Positions 55,701-64,000 of a stretch of 64,000 nt of DNA are shown in pieces; within the stretch, counting starts at the first letter, position 1, and every line of letters begins with the position of its first letter. Location of the stretch: contig NC_063052.1 in the NCBI RefSeq assembly GCF_018812025.1, positions 25,433,226 to 25,497,225 on the forward strand, given 5' to 3'. Both the position numbers and the translations under genes were made by a program. Source of the stretch: Megalobrama amblycephala. Lineage: Eukaryota; Chordata; Actinopteri; Cypriniformes; Xenocyprididae. A model generated the notes under the pieces. It made no database searches, was not told the origin of the DNA, and saw only the letters and a program-made list of their open reading frames with translations.

Positions 55701-58700
55701 GTGTGTGAGTGTGTTGACAAGAAGACAAGGGCAAACTGTCACATTTTCTCAGTGAGCATTTGACGCATATCATACTGGACTGGTGACTGTTCAGCTTATT
55801 AGCATGCACAATTACAGCTCCATAAGTGACATCTGATTAATAATGTATACAATTTTCACAGGTCAGAGTCATACGCAAATATGTTTGCGGCGGAAAGAAA
55901 GAAAGACTCTCGTCCAAGGACAGAGAGAGATTGCTCGTTATACATACACACACACTTACACATAAAATACATGCACATTTAAATATATATGAAATTTTAT
56001 GCTAATATATGGGAATCATTTAGCAGCTTCTCTCTTATCCAACTTGACTATATACATTTTTGGTATATTTATAAATTATTTCACACATTGGTAACACTTT
56101 ACAATAAGGTTCATTAGTTAAACATTAGTTAATGTATTAACTAACATGAACTAACCATGCAAAATACATTTGTTACTGTATTTACTAATCTTCATTAACA
56201 TTAGTTAATGAAAATACAGTTGTTCATTGTTTGTTAGCATGTTAGTTCACAGTGCATTAACTAATGATAACAAGATTTTAATAATGTATTAGTAAATGTT
56301 GAAATTAACATTAACAAAGATGAATAAGTGTAAGTGCAGTTCATTATTAACTAATGAACCTTATTGTAAAGTGTCACCCACATTTTGTTTATAATATTTC
56401 ATATATTTATAAGTATAAAATAAAAATGTATTAAAAATAATAAAAAAACACTGATATAATGTAAAATGTAAAGCTGATTGGATAAAGTATGTTATATTAT
56501 TAAAAATATTTATAATTATATTTACAATGATATATAAAATGAAATGACAGCTTAAAAATGATATAATGTGACATTAAAAGCAGTGTTTTATAATATTTAA
56601 TATATCATATTTATAATGATAAAATGTGACAAAAATAGCATTTTTAAAAAGGAAAAGGTATTTTGTGACTGTGGACGCTACTAAAAAATGTAGTTAAGTT
56701 AGTAGTTAGTTGCTTTCCAACGCTGATGTGTATGTTTGTTTTTAGTGTGTGTATCTCACCTGTGTGTGATCTCATGTGTGTGCGGTAATGGCTGGGCTGG
56801 TTGAAGCTCTTCCTGCACACCGGACACACATACTCCCCCTGCTGAGACCCTGACCTCGCCAACCCTACAGTTCACAGACACAAACAGAGAAAGAGAAATG
56901 AAAATTAATAGGAAAAACATGTAGCCGAACTTATACAGATAGAGAGGTTAGGAGACGGAGAGAGAGAGCATCATTAGTATGTTTTATGTGTCATTATGGG
57001 AGGCTACCTTCAGGGCTTGGATGGGGAGCTGTCATGCCGCATCACGAGAGCATCTCTGACAGCCTGACATGAACATAGGCCCATGTGACCGCATAAATTA
57101 CTGTGAATTAAAAGCCTTGCCCTGTGATGTGCCCCCATCTGCGCTACCATGTCACATGTCAGGTGTGCTGCTTTCCCCTTCCTCCCTCTCTCCTTGTCTC
57201 CTTCCCTCTCGCTCTCACTGCTCTTTTCCTGCCCGTCGCTCTAGCTATGTCAGGCCTCGTCCGCGCGAGGGGAATCGCTTGGACACGTGCGTGTCGGTGA
57301 AGGACTCGCTGAAGTAACAGGAACGGATGTGGAACCTGAAGCAACCGGCATTCGTTTCCCCTCAGGGCGCTTTAAGCGCGTGAGCTGAAATTCTGTCCCT
57401 TTGGCTCCTGTCCGTCACCTGGCACTGGTGGTCCTACCTGCTCCGACCCCTCGGGCCCCGCTTTGTCATAGCGTCGAGCCGTGACTGAGAGCATTGGTGG
57501 CAGTGGTAAGCAAGGCTACGTTTAGTAAACATGAGTCCGCGAGTTATTACCATACAGGAGCGACGCAACAGGAAAAGCAGCGGACAGCACAAACAAAAGG
57601 AAAGTCTAATATTGGAAAGGTCACTTTATTGTATGTGACTCAAAGGGCTAAAGAGAGCGCTGATGATATCAGGCCAGACAGTTGACAGAAATTTCCGCTG
57701 TCTTTCCGCAGAACTACACTCACTGAAACCGGCCAACTAGACCACCGCCTGGCAAAATGTCCTCAAATGAAGTGGAATGGAAAAAAAGCATTTGAAAATA
57801 TTTTTCAAAGCAGCTGGTGGCTTAATTTGACTCCTCTTGCTCTTTCGCTCATTCACTCGTTGAGTTGGCTACTTTGCATATTTGTGGCGTCGAGGCGCTG
57901 TAGCCCCTCGGAGAGCACCCGGCACGCCGTTACAAGCGTGATGTTTAAGGCTCGCAATGCCTCTCAGCGATAGCTGTCTGAAATGTTTTTACACACTTTC
58001 GTAGGTTACACGATGATGAAGAGATTACTCAATAGTTCCATTAACCTTTGCGTATGGGCATGCTGGCACAATGGCGTGTGGGGTGCTACGTGCCATTTTA
58101 GCCCTCACCGTTCTCATTTGTCATTTCAGCTCAGGAGTAAATGTAGTTAATGTGCTTTTGCTGAATAATTTAGGTACTGTGACCTGACAACCATTTTTCA
58201 GCATGTCAATCTTTACCTGTTTTTCAACGGTCCTGTGAAGTTAGTGTTATTGGAGAAATTCTGACCCTTAAAAATTTTCTCTGAATAACTTTGTCTAAAT
58301 AAACGAAAAATAAAACACTACAAACTAAAATCATAATGCTACAGGTGAATGTAGGCATCACATCATTATAAGGTACAATATAAAAAATGGATTTCATTTG
58401 CAAAAAGAATCCAATAAAAGTGTTATTAAATCATTAGTGTTATTAAAGATTAACATAGGTGAGCATCAGATGATGGCAAAGGTAATTTAAATGCAAATTT
58501 GGGAAATGAGCATGCATAAACATCCAATATTGACAGATACCAATAAATAATAATAAAAAAAAATGAATATACATACCAATGTATATTATATCTCTAGATC
58601 CAGGCCTTCTAAATAGCAAACATATGATACTACAAGCTTTGTCAATGGATAATATAACAAATAGTAAACAACTGCTTTACATTTTACTTGCAAATTTTGA

Positions 58701-60682
58701 ACAAATGTGTCTTATCAAGTTTGCGTACATCTTGTGTTTTATTATTCAATTGTATCATGTATATATTGACATTATAGGTCTGCTCTCTAGATATCAATAT
58801 TGGTCACTAAAAAACAACTAATAATTGTGATACTTAATTTTTTTAGGTCAATAGTTTTTACCTTCAACTATTCTGTAAATGATTAAATGTGCATCCACAT
58901 CTTTAGTTACATGGGAAGGTTTCTTAATCGGTTCTTGACTGAGGTATGCAAATGTAGGATTTGCATCAACATTGTGCTGATGTGTCATTACATTAGATCA
59001 TAAAATCAGACCAAATTGCATGTTGAAAAAAGGTTATTATTATTAGTAGTAGTAGTATTAGTAATAGTAGTAGTATGTTTTTGTGAACTCATAAATTTTT
59101 GAGGGCTACTTAAATGTCCAAATACTTTTTAGGGCCACTGTACAATAAATGTAAGCTTATTGAAATAAAATTAACAGTTTAAACAGCGTCCTATGATACA
59201 GGTATACTTCCAAACACCCCTAAACAGCCTCTTACCTGCTTGCTCTGCAATGGCATTGCTGAAGCCCCAGTGGTGGTAGAGGGCAGCTAAATCATGAGGA
59301 CTGCAGTTCTTCAAGAAACTCAGGATGTCCGTCACAGCTTCTGGACCATCAGCCTTTGACTGTCTCTTGGACTGGGAGTGAGAGGATGGGCCACTCGAGC
59401 TAAGTCTGCTCCAGGGGTCATACCCAGCCACGGACGGTGTATCCTGAGCTTGAGAATCAGATCTGCCGGGGGTCTGAGGAGCATGGGCTTTGGAGCTCCT
59501 CTGATCTGAGAGGTTGTGTTTGCTAGAGAGCATAAAATGAAGTCCTTCTTGAGGTAGCAGACTACTCTCCATCACTCTGCTTCCCGTCTTTGGGGTTCCA
59601 GTCTTCTGAGGACTTGCCGTGGGCCGTGATGAGCTGTTTTGATGGACGTCTGCTTTGTGTTTACTGCTTGCCAACTCATCCATCCTGGACTTGCTGGTCT
59701 TGTGTTTGGACGAGTGAGATGGTGCCCCTGGTGCTGTGGCCGCATGCCAGTTCTTGCTTTGCGAAGAGCTGGACTCTACGCTACTTGTCTGAGGTTTTGA
59801 TTTCTTTGTCCCTCCAGGGCTGCAGTCAGGTGGACTCGTTCGGGAAGTTCTCATCTGTGGCAGAGAGGGGCAGTCCTTACCCTCCAGAAATGGAGGTGGC
59901 CCAGTGCGCCTCTTGAAATCGAGAAGTGATTTTGGCCCCTTGAGGCCATTTCTTGGGGCCCACTTAGGCACCAACGTAGTACTGTCAACTTTGTGTGCGA
60001 TTCGTTGGTGGATCCAGAGAACTTCTGGATACAGTGTTGCATAAGAGCAATAAGGACACTGGTGTCTAACCAAACTGTTCAATAATGTAGAAGAAACGCC
60101 TTCTTTTTCGTTATCCACCTCCATGGAGAGATTAAGCAGATTAGCATCCACTTTATCTGTGGAGCTACTTTCTTCCAAACCCTTGCTCTTTTCATCCTCC
60201 GTCTTTGAAGCGGTGTCGCTCAGTGCTGCCCTCTCCAGGTGAGTTGAGGTGGTGTAGGGCCAGTAGGGCTGCTGCAGCAGGGCATTTCTCAGCCTTGGGA
60301 AGCCCGTGTGGCTCGTTTGGTGAGTTTGGCTTTGGCTGAGTGAGCTGGTTAAGGCATCACTCCTCTGGCCCCAGTCCCTGATCGCCAAATGATGTGTTTG
60401 GACGTGGGCAGCGATGGCCGAGGGCTCCGAGGTGCAAAAGTCACAGTGCTCACAGGTGTATGGCTTTTTATCTGTCATGAAAACAACATACAGGGATTTG
60501 TTACTATAGAACAGTAGCAAAAAGTCTCTGAAAATATAAAAGTTAGCAATCATAATAACAGTGAATTTAGATCAAAACAGTTTTAGAGTTTCACCACAAG
60601 ATGGCACCACATAACCATGTCAATTTACTTCAGTACAATGTACTAATCCTGTACAGAAGTTTTGGATCATGTTTATATACAG

Positions 60683-60727
<45 letters not shown>

Positions 60728-63700
60728 CCTTAATGGTGGTAGCACAATCACAGTTTGTTTAACAGTAGTACAATGGAGCAACAGACTACTGGGCCTGGGA
60801 ACTTTGCCTGGGTCTACCTCTTCTCATCTGTCAGCAAGATGTTTGTTTACATTTAACATGTCTGCAATCTCTCAGTAGCTCTCTCTCTTCTATTCTCTCT
60901 CTCTCTCAAGCCATCTGGATTGCATTTGGTGGCTTACACTAGCTGCTGTGCAGCCTTCAGTCCACCCTCTCTGAGGTTACTTTTGAGCCAATTCGGAGAG
61001 GGGGGTCCTCTGAGATAAACCTTACACAAATGTAATGGCCATATCTGCTTCCCTAAATTCTTACAGCCTTAGAAAAGCTACACGAGGAGCTATTATATTC
61101 TAAGAATAATTTGGCATGATTATGAATCTTTAAGAGGAGATAAATTGTGTGCAAAAGCATTCTACAGTCTTCACACCTTTATAAAAAATATCAGCAGTGA
61201 GTGGACATCTGTTTCAACTCTTACACAATGAAAACTCTGTTCTGGAACATTCCATCTATGTTAATCCCTAAGAGGGCATCTTTTGTTTAAGGCAATTTAT
61301 TTTTCTTAACCTTGTGGTATCACGGGGCCAATCTCTCAGATCTATTATCTATTCCTTTATAGACGATTAATACAACACCCCATGATTTCACTAAGTATGA
61401 CAGGAATTATCAATCATCAGGACACATTCAGTGCTCTATGGGGCATTGGCTTTGTTGAGATACCTGCCATCTGCAAGTATTTTCCAGTGATTTTAGTGTT
61501 GTGTTTTAACTGAAGGTCTGCACTTAGATGGGGAAAGTGGAAAAAATGCACACAAATCAAAGAGCTTGTCTTCCTGAGACAGGAAGTCCAGAAATAGCAT
61601 CATTCAAAGAGGGCTGGACAGCTTCAGCTACAAGCTCAAAGGACAGAAAACAGATGTAAAGGGGTATGAACAAGTGATACACAAGTGAGACTAAAACATA
61701 TCTCACCCAAACCTATGAGACCTATAGTCCTTTGAGTGCCTACCTGTCTTGAGGTCCTTCACAACAAATGCAGCTTTGGGTTTATTTTTTTCTTTTAGAT
61801 TTGATGCAGAAGAGTAAAACAAACTATAGGTACTACAAATGGAAATTGTAGTTTTATACTTAAGGGAAATTTTGTGCATAAAGCTTCAAATATGTTAATT
61901 CTTAAATTGAAAGCAAAGAACATGCTCTCTTTAATTAAATAAAGTGAAAAAATGCCATAATGACAGCCCTGTTTGGAATCAAAAATGTATTGAAGATTTA
62001 AACTAGGCACAAAAGCACAAAAAGTACAATACATCTGAGCATTTAAAGATGTGCAGTAGTATTTGTCCACAAGGTGTCTCTGTCCTCCTTCAGAAGCTGT
62101 ATTTCATACAGTATCTGTTAAACCAGCCGTTCTCATATCCTATTCCTGGAAATCTGCCTTTGGTACCTGGTCTAAAATACCTTTCAGTTATTTGTTGGTT
62201 GATTCGCTAGTTTAAATGTGTTTCATTAAAACCTTTTATGAAGGTGGATCCACAAGAGTAGGATCACTTTAAAGGCTCTTGAATGTAATTTGTCAAGTGA
62301 CTACAGCAGATAAACCTGCTTCATAAATGTCATTATAATGCAACACTTAACCATCCCAGTGTAATTTCTGATCAGGTACCTGTTGTGAAGTTCACACATT
62401 CTTTGGAGCACTGTCACACTTTTAGTGTAGCTATAATCAAACACACCTGAAACAATTAAACAAGGTCCTTAGGTTCACTTAAAAATTATGCTGTAGGCAA
62501 ATATTGAACAGGGATAGAAAAGAAATTTCTACAATGAAGTGGATTTATAGTAGCAATACTGAAGGCCCATAGTGTACAATACACATGCAGTAAATGGGTA
62601 ACCCATAAACAGATTCAAATGATGAAAAGCAAAAACTATTTTAGCATCTGCACAGCATTGCATTGTGCATGTTTAGTAGGCAGGTAGGCAGAATGGACGT
62701 TATGATATGCAGTCAAGTGATGCTTGAAGTTTATAACAAATGTTCAAACTAAGAACACTTTTCTGAGATTACTCTTCAATTTTGTACTGGCTTTAAATTT
62801 CTAAATGAGAATTACCTGTGTCCCCAAAGAATCCTGTCCGCCTTTGATCCCTGAAGTGTCCTGCTGATTCCCCTGCTTTAGATGGGCTGGACGCTGCTTT
62901 ACGGAACAGTCCATTTCCACCAATGGTTTCACCCAAGCCACCATGTCTGATGAGCATGTGGATCACCATCTGTTGCTGTGTGCGGAAGCCCTTTCCGCAC
63001 TCCAAGCACTCTGAGGTTTTCTGGGAATTCTTACGGCTAGGGCGAGAAGTAGGCCGGTACTCTGAGTCACTCAGATTCTCTGGGCTTCGCTCACCTGTCA
63101 AGACCTGGCTGTTCCTTTCTCCATTGCTGTGCTGATCTGTATTGGAGCCTTGGGTTCCAGCCCCTCTCCGTTTCTTGGTTGGGATACTCACAGTGGAATC
63201 GAGTGATTTCTTCCGCTTGTCCTGTCTTGTCAAGACATACTCGCCCTTTTCCCTGTCATATGCTACATCTGCATCGGCTAACCTCTCTTCCCATCCCAGG
63301 CTCTTCTCAGATACCTCCACCAGTTTGCCTCTGGTGGCCAGTTGCCAAGCCTGGTAGCTACTTACTGGATCAAGCTCTGGGATTCTTTTCCCTAGAGTTC
63401 CCTCAATGGGGTTCTCTTCCTTTCCTGCTGGTTTCAAGTTTAGGCATTCCAAGAAGCTTGTCTTGGTGGCAGATGCGAAGTCCTTATCACTACAGAAGGT
63501 ATTGCTAGGAGGCTGCTCAACATTTCTGTGGACCTGCTCGTGCAGTTGCAGGCTCTGGCGGTCATGGAAGAAGTTACCACACTTGGCACAGAGTTCATAC
63601 AGACACACTTCATTCACCAAGTTGGACTCATCCTGCGCCACCTCGTTGACAGTAGCTGGAAGGTAAGAGTCACTCTTTGGTTTTACCTTGGTGTTGTGAG

Positions 63701-64000
63701 TCTTCATGTGGCTACGTAGGAACCAGGGCTCACGGAAACGGCGTCCACAGATCCGGCACCCATGATCCAGACTGTTCTGATGCTTCTTCATGTGAGCTTT
63801 CAGAAACCAGGCTTGGGTAAACACCTGGTCACATTGTTCACATGGGAACTCGCCTTTACCAAGTTCACCGTCAGCTTCCTCGCTGGTAGAGACTTCTTTG
63901 GTGATAGATTCCTCCTCAATAGGATGTACCTTCTCAACGTGAACCTGCAGTTGGTCCTCCTGCAAGGTCTCATAAGGGCACAGTTCACATTGGAAGACCT
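52578..64000 (-). CDS. znf516: znf516, C2H2 zinc-finger protein (3' part of gene, four exons)
   Basis: Coding segments on the minus strand are 64000-62816, 60471-59236, 56864-56760 and 52750-52578. Joined, they give one open frame of 898 residues ending in TGA; the N terminus lies outside the window. Nine C2H2 fingers are visible, at about residues 4-25, 53-73, 81-101, 137-157, 331-352, 401-421, 533-554, 820-840 and 848-869. Paired fingers with the core [12 protein letters not shown] and [12 protein letters not shown], then the [12 protein letters not shown] and EKGEYVL linkers, mark the ZNF536/ZNF219/ZNF516 group. The CAKCGNFF finger, the YPEVLWIH finger, the RTGPPP segment and the C-terminal finger pair followed by [10 protein letters not shown] match ZNF516 as I remember it, rather than ZNF536. 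ZNF516 is known as a nuclear DNA-binding regulator, linked in mammals to brown-fat gene activation and corepressor complexes. That role is family knowledge and is not shown here. Assignment to znf516 is strong; which duplicate, if any, is unknown. Confidence 0.9.
54260..54700. mobile_element. hAT-like foldback element in a znf516 intron
   Basis: TAGAGTTGTGAAAAGTACCG and its inverted mate ending ATCTCTA at 54700 form the ends. Inner arms (GCGCTGTTGAGC, GATTGGCC) are also inverted over about 170 bp. The flanks ATAGAGAC and ATAGTGAC match at 7 of 8 bases, as for an 8-bp target duplication. Confidence 0.82.
55681..55714. repeat. GT dinucleotide microsatellite
   Basis: A (GT)n run with GC and GA interruptions. 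Confidence 0.9.
56090..56378. mobile_element. MITE of the 'ggtaacactttacaataagg' group in a znf516 intron
   Basis: GGTAACACTTTACAATAAGG at 56090 is inverted at the right (CCTTATTGTAAAGTGTCACC, ending 56378). The interior is made of repeated TTAGTTAATG-type words. The flanks CACACATT and CACATTTT agree at 6 of 8 bases. Related by its ends to 35422-36090. Confidence 0.8.
56760..56864 (-). CDS. znf516: znf516 small exon encoding the penultimate zinc finger
   Basis: This exon is 105 bp, both ends phase 1, bounded by acceptor GTGAACTGTAG|GG and donor ACACAG|GTGAGA. It encodes a single C2H2 finger, [24 protein letters not shown], plus the start of the TGERP linker. Cysteines are at about residues 820 and 823 and histidines at 836 and 840. 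The inter-finger linker is split by the next intron, so this finger and the last one are in separate exons. Reading through the donor would add about 36 intronic codons (stop at 56644), which is not expected. The [10 protein letters not shown] core matches the finger preceding the last finger of ZNF516. Confidence 0.92.
56865..59235 (-). other. znf516 intron (phase 1)
   Basis: The intron is 2371 bp, with donor GTAAGA at 59235 and acceptor GTGAACTGTAG ending at 56865. The part nearest 59236 (58200-59200) is AT-rich, with a short TAG-rich triplet run at 59041-59074. The part at 57000-58160 is higher in GC and non-repetitive, with no convincing frame, and could hold regulatory sequence. Confidence 0.85.
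59236..60471 (-). CDS. znf516: znf516 internal exon with two zinc fingers and Ser/Pro-rich linker
   Basis: This exon is 1236 bp (412 codons' worth), both ends phase 1. The acceptor is TTTTCATGACAG|AT and the donor is GCAG|GTAAGA, a strong consensus. It encodes a finger [13 protein letters not shown]...HVQTHH at about residues 395-421, then a long Ser/Pro/Lys-rich segment. Next come a short LLNLSME motif (about 506-512), a second finger [19 protein letters not shown] (about 531-554), the [13 protein letters not shown] segment, and a low-complexity tail rich in Ser, Lys and Gln. It ends with the conserved-looking motif DILSFLK...[10 protein letters not shown] at about 776-798. In-frame sequence 5' of the acceptor also happens to be open, but the GT/AG site and phase match to the neighbouring exons make 60471 the correct start. 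Confidence 0.92.
60472..62815 (-). other. znf516 intron (phase 1)
   Basis: The intron is 2344 bp, with donor GTAATT at 62815 and acceptor TTTCATGACAG ending at 60472. It holds a CA microsatellite near its 3' end (60689-60724), a CT-rich stretch around 60880-60908, and near 62110-62460 a degenerate sequence that resembles fish interspersed repeats of the 'cctggaa...ctggtc' kind. No other coding signal is seen. Confidence 0.85.
60689..60724. repeat. CA dinucleotide microsatellite in a znf516 intron
   Basis: About 18 uninterrupted CA units. Confidence 0.95.
62816..64000 (-). CDS. znf516: znf516 large internal exon with five zinc fingers (5' end outside window)
   Basis: The frame is open from the window edge (first full codon 63998-63996) to a splice donor ACACAG|GTAATT at 62816/62815. 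No ATG is needed here because the exon continues beyond 64000; the codon at 63965 is TTG inside a finger and is not a start. In order it holds a finger beginning [11 protein letters not shown], the two closely spaced fingers FPCEQC...HMKKH and HGCRIC...HMKTH, a [14 protein letters not shown] finger, the [12 protein letters not shown] block, a basic stretch (KKSLDS...TKKRRG) that could serve as a nuclear localisation signal, and a finger [14 protein letters not shown] with a C-x2-C-x12-H-x4-H pattern. The exon ends in phase 1: one G that completes a codon with AT from the next exon to give Asp. Confidence 0.92.

Larger units (their letters stand above)
52751..56759 (-). other. znf516 intron (phase 1), with repeats and a CNE-like block
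   Basis: The intron is 4009 bp, with donor GTGAGA at 56759 and acceptor TGTCCGTTTCAG ending at 52751. It contains a hAT-like element (54260-54700), an inverted-repeat element (56090-56378), a GT microsatellite (55681-55714), and a non-repetitive stretch at 53250-53790 with many TAATTA-like cores. No other exon is recognised. Confidence 0.85.

Noticed and set aside
63963..63965. TTG as a znf516 start codon
   Set aside because: The frame continues upstream through the first half of a zinc finger (CELCPYE), so this is internal.
62816..64000. ZNF536 or ZNF219 instead of znf516
   Set aside because: The finger pair is shared by the group, but the CAKCGNFF finger, YPEVLWIH finger, RTGPPP segment and C-terminal finger pair with [10 protein letters not shown] fit ZNF516 best.

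Overview
This is vertebrate nuclear DNA. It is most likely from a ray-finned fish of the carp/zebrafish group (Cypriniformes), judging by AT-rich, intron-rich sequence packed with short inverted-repeat DNA elements of types I recall from cyprinid genomes, plus CA, TA and pentanucleotide microsatellites. The species cannot be named from the sequence.

One real protein-coding gene is visible, on the minus strand at the right-hand end. It is the 3' part of a C2H2 zinc-finger gene that I identify as znf516. Four coding exons are seen: 64000-62816 (runs off the window), 60471-59236, 56864-56760 and 52750-52578 with the stop codon. All three introns have GT/AG ends and are phase 1, so the exons join into one 898-residue open frame. 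It carries nine C2H2 fingers and family-typical linkers. The ATG, the N-terminal fingers and the promoter lie beyond position 64000.

Positions 1-52577 lie 3' of znf516. I find no other host gene there. About a third of it is recognisable mobile-element sequence: large TTAA-bounded foldback elements (17401-18206, 18376-19160, 26828-27531, 49086-49350), hAT-like nonautonomous elements with 8-bp target duplications (6117-6542, 22500-22712, 34340-34681, and 54260-54700 inside a znf516 intron), a decayed PIF/Harbinger-like element with an N-terminal transposase remnant (31461-32166), a truncated Tc1-like element (13449-14068), and several nested insertions. Between the repeats are blocks of higher GC, non-repetitive, frame-less sequence (for example 10430-12990, 20690-22150, 29460-30540, 36590-37300, 38400-39600, 43870-44400, and 53250-53790 inside an intron). 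They look like possible conserved noncoding elements. From memory, mammalian ZNF516 also has a large gene-poor interval on its 3' side, toward TSHZ1, so a regulatory desert would be expected here. This is inference that needs an alignment.

I do not see a new multi-gene system. The most interesting points are the in-frame-skippable znf516 exons, an unnamed conserved motif near the znf516 C terminus, the decayed Harbinger transposase exon, the foldback family, and a foldback element with a pentanucleotide array expanded in one arm only.
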